Below, piece by piece: positions 31,686 through 44,354 of a stretch of DNA of 64,000 bases (positions are counted from its first letter, which is position 1; every line of letters starts with the position of its first letter). The translations under genes and the position numbers were made by a program. The notes under the pieces are model-generated. The model was given only the letters and a program-made list of their open reading frames with translations, had not been told where the DNA came from and did no database searches. The DNA is taken from positions 124,001-188,000 of the forward strand of contig JAMYHL010000008.1 in assembly GCA_025531455.1 (NCBI GenBank), given 5' to 3'. Origin of the DNA: Apiotrichum sp. Y4204. Taxonomy: Eukaryota; Basidiomycota; Tremellomycetes; Trichosporonales; Trichosporonaceae.

Positions 31686-33060
31686 ATGTCGCTCTGGGTT
31701 GACAAGGTCAGTTGTGTTGGTCGATGAGGCAGTAACTGAATTTTCTAGTACCGGCCGCGTACTCTTGACGACTTGCACTACCATGACGAGCTCTCTGCGC
31801 GATTGAGGTCACTCGTGAGACACGGTATCGCTGTTGTCGCTCACCACAGGCTGCCTCAGGAGACTTCCCGCACATCCTGTTCTACGGTCCCTCCGGTGCC
31901 GGGAAGAAGGTACGTTATCATCGAGAAATACAGAATACGCTAACATGTAGACACGCATTATGGCAACTCTTCGCGAGCTGTACGGCCCCGGTGTTGAAAA
32001 GGTGGGTATCTTTGTCCGCCGTTTCTGACCCGCCAGCTCCGTATCGACCAGCGTGTATTCGTGACGCCGTCGAACCGCAAGCTTGACGTCAACGTTGTGC
32101 AGAGCAACTATCACATCGAGCTGACTCCTTCGGATGTGGGAATGTATGATCGCGTCGTGATCCAGGACATTCTCAAGGAGATCGCCCAGACGCAGCAGGT
32201 CGACCTGAATGCCAAGCAGAAGTTCAAGGGTGAGCTATCTGAATTCGCATGCTAGCTGACATCAGTCGTGATTATCAACGAGGCCGACTCTTTGACGCGC
32301 GATGCGCAGGCGGCCCTCCGTCGTACGATGGAGAAGTACATGACGAACATGCGTTTGATCATGTGCGCGAACAGCACGAGCAAGATCATTGCCCCGATCC
32401 GCAGTCGCTGTCTGCTTGTGCGCGTTGCGGCGCCGACTGACGAGCAGGTGAGGAAGACTTGTTACTGTATTTGCTGACTTCAGATGTCTAAAGTGCTGCA
32501 CCATGTTGCGAAGAAGGAGCGCTTCCGGCTACCAGAGAGCGCCGCGCAGAATATCATAGAGGCATCGGACGGAAATCTCCGCAAAGCACTGCTTGTTTTC
32601 GAGGCGATGCGGATGCAGCAGCCGGATCTCGAGGGGGACATCAACGTCGCGCGGCCAGACTGGGAGACGTATTGCGGCAAAGTGGCCGACATGATCCTGC
32701 AGGAGCAGAGCCCGCAGCGCCTACTGGATGTGCGGGCAAAGCTCTACGAGCTGCTGTCACACTGTATTCCGCCAGCGGTTGTGCTCAAGGTTCGATGACA
32801 TGGATCTATTGTAGCGCTGACTTCAGACCATTGCGGAAAGGATCACGGACAAGGTCGACGACGTGCTCAAGCCCCAGATTGTGCACTGGGCAGCGTACTA
32901 TGTGGGTTTGGCTTTTGTGGTGATTCTGACCCGCCAGGAACTACGCATGCGGCAAGGCTCGAAGAAGATCTTCCACCTCGAGGCGTTCGTGGCGAAGGTG
33001 ATGATGATCGTAAAGAAGATGTGTCTCCTCGGCGTGGCAGACGACTGGGACTACGAGTAG
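31686..33060 (+). CDS. RFC5: Replication factor C small subunit (human RFC3 / yeast Rfc5 type)
   Basis: Nine exons: 31686-31706, 31749-31814, 31850-31909, 31951-32001, 32037-32229, 32266-32447, 32484-32789, 32827-32901 and 32938-33060, giving 358 residues, near the 354-356 of known orthologues. It is an AAA+ subunit of the PCNA clamp loader. The start SLWVDKYRPRTLDDLHYHDE is the RFC box; the P-loop is FYGPSGAGKKTRIMATLREL. The GAGKKTR form, with Lys in place of the usual Thr, singles out this subunit, which is inactive or weak as an ATPase. Walker B reads VVIINEADSL (Asn for Asp), again as in yeast Rfc5. The arginine-finger motif is IAPIRSRCL. The collar domain follows. Confidence 0.95.
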
Positions 33061-33852
33061 TGGTTTGGCAGACAGCACGATGTACATTATGTGGCTCTCG
33101 GGGTAGATACTGACCTGTCTCTCTGGACTAACGCTCATGAGTTGCGATACATCGGGACTGAACCTCAATCACATCTTACCTCATTGATATGGACAAAGAT
33201 GAGCGCTACCTATCCAAAGTGGAAGGAAAGCGTCTCCGTCGTCCCTCTGAATCTTCCGATGGCCCTTTCAACGGCAAGCTCCCCAAAACGTCCCTTTGTT
33301 CTGGCAATGGACGGGCAAGGAGGGTCTACGCCGCGAACAGCCAAGACCAACAATCACGACCGTCATGCGCCGAGTGGTGCGCGTTGAGGACAAATTTCTT
33401 TCGTGCGCCTGCAGCGTTGCCCTAGACTGTGCGCTCTTCCGAAGTTTGGGTCTCGACAACCGCAGTCCACTTCACTTCCTTCCACCAGCGACGGCCGGGC
33501 CACCCCGACGCCACAATAGGAAATGCCCTTGCCGCCTTAGAAGGGGCAGTACCCGTCTTCATTCACGCTGTTGAATGAAGATTCGGTTAACATGTGTGGC
33601 GCCGCCTGCGACTTCCTCCGATTCTGAAGCTCTCGGTCAGCGTAAAGCCCCCCGCTTGGCGTCAGGCGTGGCTCGGGCCTGACATCGTGAGGATGGCTTG
33701 AATGGACTGCAGCGCGGTTGCGTGATAGTCGGGTGCCGCGCATCCTCCCGGGGTTATCAATCACCGTCAATGATGCACTTATACATGCTGCATCATGTTT
33801 TCGGAGTCCGTCTACATGTAACATCGCGCTCTATATCTAAATCTACACTCAT
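33061..33852. other. Convergent intergenic region between RFC and PHO13-type genes
   Basis: 792 bp between two stop codons. Small frames such as 33537-33824 (minus) have no family resemblance. Nothing else is recognised. Confidence 0.5.
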
Positions 33853-35113
33853 CTACTGGCCCGCAAGGACTGCAAGGTCTCCCAGGCTATCAACGACAAA
33901 CGTCGGCGTGATCTCGTGGGGTGAATCGCCGTACACCTGCTCGCGGGCCGTGACGCCGCCAAAGACAAGGAGAGTCCGGACGCCCGACGAGTTCCCAAAC
34001 GCAATGTCCGTGAGGAGGTTGTCGCCGACCATGAGCGCGCGCGCGGGGTCAAACTCGTGCTCGGCGAGAATTGCGTCCATCATCGGCCTGTTGGGCTTGC
34101 CGATGATTGTCGGCTCGCGCTTGCCCTGCAGCGCGAAGACAAGGGGCGCCGAGAGCGCGCCGCTGCCGGGGAACGTCGTGCCGTTTGTGGGGAAGACGCG
34201 GTCGTCGTTTGTCAGGAGAAAGTGCACGTCCGGGTTGTCGTTGAGGTACGAGTAGGCCTTGCCGAGCTTCTTGTAGTCTGGAGTCAGAGTGAGCGCTGCT
34301 GAGGGGCGGGAATGGAATGGCTTTTTGTTGAAGGTGAAAGAGAACCCAAACGACTGCAGCCCTATCGCTCGTACTCACTGATGCCCATGTCGAATCCGCA
34401 CAGTACGGCACCGATGCTGGGGTCGGGCTTGAAATGGCTAAAGTCCATAGATGGAACGAACACGCGGTCCTCCGGGTCCGTCCCGCCGCAGTGCTTGATG
34501 CCCACGGTGTCAAGCTCCTCCTCGAGCCCTGCCTCGCCGAGAACATACACGCGCTTGTCGGTCGGGAACTTGAGGATGCGCGACATGTAGACGGCAGAGG
34601 CATAGCCTGAGCCAAAGATCTCGGACTGCGTGTTAGTTGGAACTTGGTGAGATGGCGACGGGGGAAGATGTGGCAAGGAGAAAGGCTATGGCTCTTGCTA
34701 AGTTCTGGAGGAAACTTCTAGCAAGACAGCAGCAGGCTTGACTCTTTCCGCGGCACCACGATTGAGATGCATTTTCTGCACGCCGCGTCGATACCCACCT
34801 CATGAGCCTCGATGCCCAGCTTGTCAAATGTGGCCTTGTACATCCTTCGGCTCTTGGTCGCGTTGTTGGTGACAAAGATGATCTTCTTGCCTGAGGGTCA
34901 GCGCTGGAAGAGGACGGCTTTGAAATCTCGACTCTAGCCATCATGCTCACCAGCATCGCGCATCATCTGCAGCACGGTCTTCACGCCCTCGACGACGACC
35001 GGCCCGTGGTAGATGACACCATCGCAGTCGAGGAGGAAGGTGTCGACCGAGTCAAAGAGCTTGCGGTACTCTTCCGGCGTGGAGAGAAGGGGCGGGCGGT
35101 CCGTCTTGGTCAT
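33853..35113 (-). CDS. PHO13: PHO13-type HAD phosphatase (4-nitrophenylphosphatase / phosphoglycolate phosphatase)
   Basis: Four exons on the minus strand: 34951-35113, 34799-34890, 34379-34625 and 33853-34277, giving 308 residues. All HAD motifs are present in order: motif I FLLDCDGVIYHG with the nucleophile Asp, motif II FVTNNATKSRR, motif III lysine in TIIGKPNRPMMDA and motif IV ALMVGDNLLTDIAFG. The C2-type cap between motifs II and III makes it a NagD/PGP-type enzyme. Family members dephosphorylate phosphoglycolate and other side-reaction metabolites of glycolysis, with 4-nitrophenyl phosphate as laboratory substrate. The length matches yeast Pho13. Cytosolic; no signal peptide. Confidence 0.93.
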
Positions 35114-35881
35114 TGTGGATCGTGAGCTGGACTTTGAGAAAAGAGTAGATGCGAAGAGAAGAAAGAAAATGGACTTTTGAAGTGGGGCAGGTATTATGAC
35201 GCTGGCTCCACTCAGGTTATCTGGCCCCCTGCCCAGGTGCTGCAGGTTGTTATCTCGGGGTGTGATGCGTCAGCCGCCACAACGCCCGCCCCCTTGTCCC
35301 AGATCCCATCTGGCAATCTGGCACATCTCCGAAGTGTCTGCCCCGAATGCACCCATCGGTCTTCATTACTCTCCTACATCTTCAGCCCATATCGGCTCTC
35401 GCATTCCATCTTTCATCCTTGGATTCGGGATTCCGACCGCATGGCTAGCACAGCCCTTATACCCTGCCTATTAATATGTCGCTGCAGGATTCCACCCTGA
35501 CGACGTCGGACCCCCCGGCCCGGCGGTTGGTGGACCACCACTTTTCTGCGCTTCTGCCAGACCCGTTCATGCCCTGCTCTGCCGACAAAGACTGGACGTG
35601 AGGATCATGTGTGTGGCATGCGCAAGCATGTGCATCAGCATGTGTATGGCATGCGCAGCGGCATGTAGAAGTGAGGGGTTAGCCCTAAAAGCTGGACGGC
35701 TTTGAAATACCGCTGACTCAACACCGCCTGGGGCATCCGGGCGCGTCAACAACCCATCAATAAGGAGCACATAAATTCCACAGGGCCAAACCAATTTCTG
35801 GGCTGGGAACCAACTTTGACGACACACACATCCACACCCATCCACCCATTCCCCATCTACTCACACACCACCGCGCACACC
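35114..35881. other. Divergent promoter region between PHO13-type and EAF6 genes
   Basis: 768 bp without a supported gene. Around 35600-35665 there is a short imperfect repeat built on CATGTG/GCATGCGCA. CA- and CAC-rich sequence just before the EAF6 ATG resembles a transcription start region. Confidence 0.5.
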
Positions 35882-36689
35882 ATGTCGACGCAGGGTCCCC
35901 CGGCAGACGCGAAGCAGGCGCAGGCGGCGGCACTGCTAGAGATCGAGGCGGCACAGCGGAAAAAGAGGGCGCTCGAGATGAATTTGGTGAGTCCTGCGAC
36001 GCGACGAGGGACGAAACGCGACCGGAGCCTGTAGAAACGTAGAAACCCTCAGATCCCAGAGAACATAAACGCCCGACACCCATCCACCCCATTACAACGA
36101 GCATCAGGCTGACGCAAGGCAAATATAGAGGCCACGATCTGGACGCAGGAGATGTCGTACCTCGAGGACACGGCGCAGAGCGGAGGGAACATTATCAAGG
36201 TGGGTTCCGCTGGGTGGCGACTCGATATGTGTGAGGTCGAGGTCACAACTGCGCGACCGACAGAGTGCGATGGGACCTGGTGGATGGGCGATTCCCGGGG
36301 CGCCGGAGCTCATCGCCATGGCGATCGTCTGCGCGGCGTTTGTCTGTCCGACGTCATGCATGGGGATCGACGGGATGTATCCAGCACCATACATCGTCGC
36401 CCAACTCGATGACGCGACCACGAACTGCTGGCGCGTGCCCACATGCCGCGCGATTAACGCCGCCTGGACCCCCCCTCCCCCCCCCCCCTCTCTCTCCTAC
36501 CATCTCACTCCCATGCTGACAACTAGGGATTCGAGGCATACCTGAAGCCGCCGACAAGTCATTCGCAGAGGCGCAAGATAGAGCCGACCGACGAGGACAA
36601 GATGTTTAGCGGGAGCAGCGTTGCGTTCCAGCAGGTGCGTGTCAGCCAGATCTCTCCTGGTGATAGCTGACACCGAGCAGCAGTCGTAA
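35882..36689 (+). CDS. EAF6: EAF6-like histone acetyltransferase complex subunit
   Basis: Four exons: 35882-35986, 36119-36199, 36527-36634 and a 9-nt last exon 36681-36689, giving 100 residues. After an Ala/Gln-rich coiled-coil start (AALLEIEAAQRKKRALEMNL), the second and third exons encode IEATIWTQEMSYLEDTAQSG then GNIIKGFEAYLK. This is the NuA4/Eaf6 signature (SYLEDT...GNIIxGFxxYLK), followed by EDKMFSGSSVAFQQ, as in MEAF6 and Eaf6. The protein is a small coiled-coil subunit of NuA4 and NuA3-type acetyltransferase complexes. The 327-nt third-exon upstream intron is unusually long. An alternative last exon downstream would run far into the opposite-strand MIP gene, so the short terminal exon is preferred. 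Confidence 0.85.
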
Positions 36690-36944
36690 CAACTCCCATA
36701 TCGCCAGTCCCATCCATTCTCCATCATACACCATCGCCACCCGTTCCGTTCCGTCCCCTGCATCAAAAGCTCCCCATTGTCTCTCGTCTTCCGGTGTCTC
36801 ATGTCAACTCCCCTGTCCCTTTTTAGCCTGTATGAGATGCGATGCATGGCCCGCCAAGCGGGCTACGTCTAACTAATGCTATCAGGTGCAAAGAAACAGT
36901 GTGCAAAAACAAATCGGCGCGACCTCGGTCGGGGCACTCGCCGC

Positions 36945-39410
36945 CTACTTGATATACCATCCACCGACGGTGGCCATGGCCTTCTCGTCGCCCTGCGCAA
37001 CGACCTCGCCCTCGTGCCCGCCGACAACCTCGCCGACCATCTCCCACGGATCCCGCCCACCGCCCCACTGCAGGAGCTTGCGGCGCAGCACATCGCCGCC
37101 CTCCCGGCTCAGCGGGTCGTTGGCGAACAGCGTTGAGAACACCTTGCCCGCAATCGCCCGGTCGAAGAGGTACGAGTAGTACGTCGCGCCGTAACCGTAC
37201 AAATGGCCAAACTGCGTCTGCCACGCGGTACCCTCGACGGGAGGGAAGACGCCGACGTTGTTCTGCAGCTCCTGGTGTACTGCCGTGGAGTCGACATGCT
37301 GGCCTGGCGACAGCTGGTGATACTTCTGGTCGAGCATGGCCATGACGATCTGCCCGTGCGTCTCGACGGCCGCGAACGACTGCTGCAGGGAAAGATGGGC
37401 CTTCAACAGGTCGGGCGGCAGCATCTCGCCGGTCGCGTAGTGCTCGGCGAAGATTGAAAGGACTTCAGGAGACGAAACAAAGTGCTCCATTAGGATGGAG
37501 GGGAGCTCGACAAAGTCGGTCGCGCACCGCGTTCCGCTCACGTTGTGGTATTCTGTCCGGCCAATCATCGCTGTCTGTTAGAACAAATCAATCGCACATC
37601 GGGGAAGCCCACACCTGGGCCGACCAGCTGCAAACTCACAATGCATGGCGTGTCCCATTTCATGGAACAGGGTCTCCACCTCATGCCAGCCAAGAAGAGC
37701 CGGGCGATCGCGGTCGACGGTGCCAAAATCAGTGGTAAGCACCACGATCGGGAGCTGGTACCGGCCGTCGCGTGATGGCGAAGCGGTGCCCTCAGTCTCA
37801 AGACCAGGGCCCCACCGCGCGTCCCAGTTTTCTGGGAGGCCATCGCCCCCGAGGTCGTCGTCGTCGACACGGCGGGAGCAGCGCACCGTGTAGTGCGCGG
37901 CGTTTGGCGGCTTGCCCTCACGGCTGAAGAGGTCGCAGTAGATGACGCCAATAACACCCTCCTTCTCGTCAACAACGTTGAGACGGCGCACCGACGGGTG
38001 CCACACCTCTCCAGGTGCAACGGGTGCCGGGCGGAAGGAGATGCCGTAGAGTCGGGAGAATAGCCGCGAGAGGCCGCGCAGTACGGTTCCTGTGGAGAAG
38101 TAGGGAGCCAGAGGGGAGAGCGTGTTGGGCGCCAGCGATGTCATGTACTTCTCCGTAAAGTAGTCGCGGTCCCAAGCGTTGAACTGCGGGAGGTGGGCGG
38201 TGCCCTGCTCGGAGGGGAACTTGATGCCAGTCATGGACGCGGCCTTGAAGCGCTGAAGGACGGCCACATCGGCTGCGGCCGACTCCTTGTGGTGCCCGGC
38301 GAGCGACGTGAGGAATCCCCACACGTTTTCGGGGTTCTTGGCCATCTTATCGACAAGCGCGACCTCTGCCCAATTCCGCCGTCCAAGCACACCAGCCAGC
38401 CGCGCACGCTCACTCAGCATCTCCTCCAGCACGCCAATGCGTTCTGGGTCCGCGCCCTGGTTGCCGACATATGCAAGGCGGCGCGCCTCGCCTTCCCGTG
38501 CGTACCGCGTAATCATCTGCGCCTCCCACGATCCAGGCATGACGAGCGCACGGCCCCGGCGGCGCGGCAGCGAGTTGACAAATGCCGTGCCCATGCTCTC
38601 CAGCAGTCGCTCGGGCTCGGGGATCTCGATGAGGGGCTCGGGGCTTGGGCCGGAAGACGCCGCTGTCAGGAATGTGCGGCCGAGAGACAGAAGCGAGTCG
38701 GAGAGCTCGACAAATTGCGCCCGTGCGGCTGGCGGGAGGTCGATACCACTCTTCTCAAAGTCGCGGAGGAAGGTGAGCGCAACTTGGCGCTCGGCATGAG
38801 ACAGCGGTTCGGCGTGCGGGTACTCGAGAGTAGCAACGAGTGCCTCAAAAAGGCCGCGGTCGGTGTTGAGGTTGTTCATGTACGAGCAAAGCCGCTCGTA
38901 CGCCGCATCCGCCTCTTGAACCCATCTCTCCTCGGGGTGCGTGTTTCGGACAAGCTCGCACATGTCGATCACCCCGCAAAGCAAATCACTCAAACGGTCG
39001 AGATTCTTGACCACCAGCCGGAGCTCTTTACCCGTGGGATCATTCTTGGCCCGCGCAATACGCTCCACAATCGCCTGCGAGTGCACGAGCGTGCGTCCGG
39101 TTAATGGGCCGAGGTTATTCGGATCAGTCAGCGGACCGAGGGTGAAGAGACCGGTAGGCTCGGAGGATGTGGGGGCGTACGAGCTGTCGAATAGGGAGCG
39201 CACGTCCGAGTCGTCGACCTTGGCCGCGGATACCGGCGGCGCGCGGAGGTACTCTGCAGCAGGCTTGGTCGCTGTTGCCGCCTGGTTCCGTGATGGGCCG
39301 GCGACGGAGGCGAGCGCGCGAGCGGTGGGCAGCATGGAGGGCGATGCACGCATTGCGCGCGCTCGAGCGACGCGCAGACTGCGCACAGCGTGAATACCGC
39401 GCGACGCCAT
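36945..39410 (-). CDS. OCT1: Mitochondrial intermediate peptidase
   Basis: Two exons on the minus strand, 37640-39410 and 36945-37570, giving 798 residues. It is an M3-family zinc metallopeptidase that removes an octapeptide from imported matrix proteins after MPP cleavage. The first 45 residues are Arg/Ala-rich ([20 protein letters not shown]), a mitochondrial presequence. The zinc motif is FHEMGHAMH at about residues 582-590 with HEXXH intact; the intron falls right after it. [20 protein letters not shown] then [12 protein letters not shown] follows, with the third zinc-ligand Glu in [25 protein letters not shown] near the end is the conserved M3 substrate region. Length and order match MIPEP/Oct1. 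Confidence 0.96.
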
Positions 39411-39984
39411 TTTGCCAGTTTTTGAGAGTGTGGTTCAAAGTGAGGGAGTGCTGTGGAGAGTGGAGAAGGAGATGAGTTCGGGAAGTGGAACTCGGAACGG
39501 GTGGAGGTTGTCGGAGCCGAGTCGGAGAGCACTGGACAAGAGTGGACAAACTGGGTGGCGGAGAGTGGCCAGAGTACCAGAGTGGGTTCAGCCAAAATGC
39601 TGGGCTGTTGAGTGGTGGCGGCAAAAGGCACAGTCCACTTTCCGAAGTCCCCGATGTCCGTATGTCCGTGTCCGTGTCCGTCTTCGCCGCTCCGAGAAGA
39701 GTTGCTCATGAGATGCTTCCTAGTCCTTGTCCTGAATCGCATGGCTTGTACAGCTCTCTGTTCTTATCAACGACCCAGGTATTGTGAGGTCGCTTTCGAG
39801 TCCCGCTTGGCCGTTATCGCCTGCCCACACGACTCGATGTACCAAGCAGCACACACGACCTCCACTTTTTTTTTTTTTTTTGCATCATCTTTTTTTTTTG
39901 TGATCTTGTTCACCATTCTCCATCCACATTCCCCGATAGCACCCACTAATTGCACAACTGCACAACCAAAAACAGCCGCGCAAG
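39411..39984. promoter_or_regulatory. Divergent promoter with poly(dT) tracts between MIP and the Asteroid-like gene
   Basis: 574 bp between diverging genes. Two T runs, about 16 nt at 39866-39881 and about 10 nt at 39890-39899, lie about 90-120 bp before the Asteroid-like ATG. Poly(dA:dT) tracts typically exclude nucleosomes in fungal promoters. Confidence 0.55.
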
Positions 39985-42448
39985 ATGGGAGTCCGCGGCC
40001 TCCAGACGTTCTTGAAAGAAAACCGGCAGTCCCTGTGCCGCTCGGTCCTCCTCGATGCGGAAGGGAAGGCGGCGCGGGGGACGACGCCGGTCGTCGTTGA
40101 TGCTTGGGGGTGAGTGGCAAGACGCGTCAGTGTCGCGTTTCCCTTGGCTACAGATGGTTTGCACCAGAGCTGAGAACGAAAGCGACAAGCATGCACTGAT
40201 GCTGGCTCCATCTCCAGAGCATGACTGACACACAGCATCATCTACCATCTCTATCTCGACTCCCTTCCCTGGACGTCGGGTGGCGAATATTACCGCTTCT
40301 ACCGCCTCACACGCCGCCTAATCAAGGCCTGGAGGAACGTTGGCATCGAACCGACATTTGTCTTTGATGGTGAGCTCGGATCCTTCGACCCAGCTCACAC
40401 CAGGCGCGTCTCCGCCCGAGAAGCATGACACCCTGCTCGAACGGTTACAGCAGCAGGTGGGAACTGCGCGGATGTTCTACACGATATCCCCGCAAACGCA
40501 CTCGGCGCCTTCCTTTTCGCGCGACAATGTCATATTGCCGCCATTCACGCTACACACATTCTCGCGCGCGCTCGCCGACATGGACGTCGCGACGCACTAC
40601 GTGCCCTCGGGCGAGGCGGACGGGATGTGCGTCGTGATGGCTGAGGAGATGGGCGCGTACGTCTTTGGCCGCGACACGGACTTTATCGTGCTTGCGAGCG
40701 GCGTATCGGAAAACATGAAGGGATACGTTCCGCTGGACATGATGGAGTGGATTGAGGGGAGCCCGAGTGCGGAGGATACCGCCGGCGGATGGGGATTTCA
40801 GGCAGTGAAGGGGGGAAGGAAGGCGCCGGCGCGCCTGTCCCGCCTGTTCCCTCCGAAGAGCTATCGCAACCCTACTCTTGTGCTCGCGACGTACACTGCG
40901 TCGGCACTCTGCCGCCGGTTGAGACTGCCAGCAAATCTTATGCCTCTCTTCGCGTCTCTGGCCGGCAACGACTACACCCCGTCGTTCGCCTCTGAGGCGT
41001 TCTTCTCCGGCGGCACGAACGCCGCGGACCGTATCGAACGCGTGGCGAGGATTTTGAGGGAGCAGCAACAGATACGAGCGACGGCCGCAACGAACCACGG
41101 AGACACGGCCGCAAATCTGGTGCAGAAGGTGGTGCGCAAGCTGTGCGTCCGGCCGTATGTGGATGATCGCCTCGTGAACGAAATCGTCGACGCCATCATC
41201 GAGGCGACAATACAATACGCCCTTCCCTCGTCGAGTCAGTGCTGCTCGCTATACCCTTTCTGCGGGGACGACTCGTGTCCCTCCGTTAGCCGCGTCACGA
41301 CACCGTCAAACACGCCACCCGAGCAATCGCAATCGATCGCAGCATATGCTGCTGCCCAGCGTCGTGGCGAGCTGAACACCGTGACGCATATCTGGCTTTA
41401 TCCGAATAGAATCTACAAATGGAACGTTCTCGAGGACCCTTCCGGCCCGTGTGCTCATGCTGGCCCTGTCGCCATCGCGGCCCGCACCTCTGCTTACCTC
41501 TTCACCGAGGAGGCGCTTGGTGAACTACGCTTCCCAGCCGCCACCTCTGATCAGCTGGCGGAGATCATTCAGGACCACGAGGTATGCCAGCTTTTGGGAG
41601 TAGACGTCACAGAGGAAGCCGAGGCGGAGTCGACTTCCGTTGAGGCCCCGGCACCACGTATAGTAACCGAATATCTCCGCCAGGGTTCATCAAACCGCAT
41701 CACGGCACATACGATACAACTGCCGCCTGCGCTTGACAATCCAGTGCCAACATGCCTGCTCCCACTAGACGAGCGCCTCAAGGCGTACCTTACCGGTATG
41801 GGCGCCGATACACCCGCCATACTCGCCCTACCGCGCCGCCTTCACCCTCTTGTGGCGGTTGTACGCCTCTGCATCGCCCAGGCCGCCGACGCGGACACGA
41901 CGGGCGTACGGCGCTGGCGAAAGCCGGAGATCGAGGCCGTGCTCCGCGCCGGCATCGGATGCCTCGAAGGGTGGCAAGACGAGGACGAGGGCGACGAGGT
42001 GGAAGGCGACTACCCGCTGCTCACGAATCGCAACGCCGAGCTCGTCGCCCAGTTGGCTGCCGGGTTCGCGTCTGCACAACCCCTCGCCCAAGCGCTCCTA
42101 CTTTCGCGTACTACGGCCGAGGACCTGACGCACCAGTCGCCATTCGTCTTCTTCTCCGGCGTCGCGCTTCACTACCTCCTCAGCGGGAGTGAGCCGCCGC
42201 CATCAACGCGCTGCGGGTGGCGCTGGTCGGCAGCGTACAAGAACGGATACCATGCTGCGCTGAGCGCCGTGCTCGCCTCTCTGCCCGCCGACGCGGTGGG
42301 CAGTGCCCCGCGCCCCGAGACGAAGAAGAAGGAAAAGGAGCGGAAGCGCACGACCGTGACCCGCGCTCCGAAGACACAGGGACCAGGACAAAACGCGCCG
42401 CCTGCCGCTGGCGGACGGTTTGCGCTGCTCATGAACGCCGAGTACTAG
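39985..42448 (+). CDS. Asteroid/XPG-like protein, 767 residues
   Basis: Three exons: 39985-40109, 40236-40369 and 40404-42448. It begins MGVRGLQTFLKENRQSLCRS, the XPG N-domain opening, with VVVDAWG, then FYRLTRRLIKAWRNVGIEPT and FVFDG. The I-domain has ATHYVPSGEADGMCVVMAEE and GAYVFGRDTDFIVLASG, carrying the acidic residues used for metal binding in FEN1/XPG nucleases. The remaining 500 residues match the layout of Asteroid-type proteins, which lack the rest of the nuclease core. The C-terminus is Lys/Arg-rich (ETKKKEKERKRTTVT). The family is conserved in fungi but poorly characterised; nuclease activity is plausible, not shown. Confidence 0.85.
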
Positions 42449-43956
42449 ATATGACATTGACGACATTGGGAAGGTACAGTACAGGAGACGCAATATCATC
42501 GGGATACCTTCGACATGAATGATTGTATGTATCACATGGCCAGAAGAGGCAGTCGTGAGGTCGTCGGCGGTTCACATCGGAGAGTACTGAAAGAAATGGG
42601 GTCGCTCAACTAGGCTACCACGACCCAACGCCAGCTTCTGAATTCAGTGTCGGGCACACCTTGCTCGATCAGGCTCGAGTGTCCTGGCCCGATCATCGCA
42701 TTCCAGCCCATAAAGATCACCGGGAATGGGAATCCCGCCGCCGATCCGCCACACCTTGCATAATTAACGGCTGGACATGTGGTGCTGTCATCGTCTCGTG
42801 AAAATGAGAGTGGGAACCACTGGCCACTACAGTAATTCTCCGCCACGACCCGCATTGCTCGCATTTGGTGGCTGGACTCACCGCGTGCAGGGTGTATGTC
42901 TCCGAGAGTGCCGAGTCGAGATCAGATGTCGACCCGAGGCGACGCCATGGAGTACATGAAGCCGCTCCTGCTGACTGCTGATGATGCTGGGAAGAATGCT
43001 GGGTCGACGTCGCCGACCCCGCCATTTGCCACTCGCCACTCCCACATGCCACACCACATCTCCGCCACTTCCACATCCACATCCACCACCCAAGAACGAT
43101 GTTTACTCCGCCGCCCCCAGATCCCACGGGTGCGGGGCTCACGGGGCCCGCGGGGTACACCCCAGGGGTGACGGCTCGCGCATTGTCTGGTGTACTGTAC
43201 GGGAACTAGTCTCGAGCTTACACTGCTGTGCAGATGTCAACGCTGTGTAGTGGCTGAATATTGGGAAGCAACCACCGGCGCCATCTGCACGCCGTCTATT
43301 CTCGGCGCGGCGTCCATTCCCGTCCCAGACTAGAGTACCTAGAGTGGGAATCGGACTGGGAACGGGTCACGCTTCGTGTAACTGACCTGACCTGGCCTGA
43401 ACTGAATCCACCGAGCTGAACTGATAATGTAGTACCTACTGCTGATAAGGTCGCGCTGTTCTCCCACACAGGGCGGTCGCGAGGCGCTCGCGCAGCTCGC
43501 AGCTCGCGCAACGGACCTCGCTAGGAGCTTGATTGAGCTTGGCTGCGGCCGGGGAAAGGTACGGTGTACGGCTCGGTGGGTCGGAAGGTCGGTGGGTCGA
43601 GAGGCAGAGTACGGTTTGGCGGGATGATCTTCATGAGTCCTCACGACCGGTCTGAAGCGCGACGCACGCGTGAGCGTGACGGGCTGCGGCGCGTTGTCCG
43701 TATCGGGGATGTATGCGCTCAGTGTTCCAAGGTTGGGTTTACTTGTATGTACGTGGATTTATGCGGTGTGTTACTGTGGGCTGTGATGGCAAAGCTGCTA
43801 CCGTCTGCGCATGGGAAGAAGCACGCACAACCTACGAGTTGAGCAACGAGAGTAAGCCCTCTACGAGCTCTACCACTCCGGCGGCTACCAGTACCTCGTA
43901 CCACGTTGACCATGTTCCAAGCCTTCCATTCCGGCAGCGGGAGATCGACCGGATGG

Positions 43957-44004
43957 GACGCGAGGACGCGAGGACGCGAGGACGCGAGGACGCAAGGACG
44001 CGAG
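43957..44004. repeat. Six-copy GACGCGAG tandem repeat
   Basis: Six consecutive 8-bp units GACGCGAG, the fifth reading GACGCAAG. A related period-8 repeat, GGAACGAG three times, lies at 44331-44354. Confidence 0.85.
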
Positions 44005-44330
44005 CTGCGAGATCCGGTAGGCGGGACGGCCCGGGGCGATTGGAGGGCTTGGAGGACGTCCGCTTCTGTATATTGCTCGACCAGGGCGGGCGGTGGTGTG
44101 AGGAAATCCCACTGTCTGCCAAGTCGATGACACCCCGGCGTGCATCGTGCATCGTGTCCACCTACCACCAATTCCACCATCATAACACCACCACCACCAC
44201 CAGGGCCGCGCATCCTCTAGGCCCGAGGCACAGGCACACGATCCCGGAGGCACAGCGTAGGTTCTGCTAGGCGGCGCTGGAACCTTGAACACCCTCTGCG
44301 TGCGATGCCGGCATAACCACGAGAAATGGG

Positions 44331-44354
44331 GGAACGAGGGAACGAGGGAACGAG
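44331..44354. repeat. Three-copy GGAACGAG tandem repeat
   Basis: Three perfect 8-bp units. It shares the period and the AxCGxG core with the GACGCGAG repeat 330 bp upstream. Confidence 0.75.

Noticed and set aside
36886..37179. Alternative last exon for EAF6
   Set aside because: It would overlap more than 200 nt of the opposite-strand MIP coding end and add about 95 unrelated residues. A 9-nt terminal exon with a good branch site ends the protein at the expected length.
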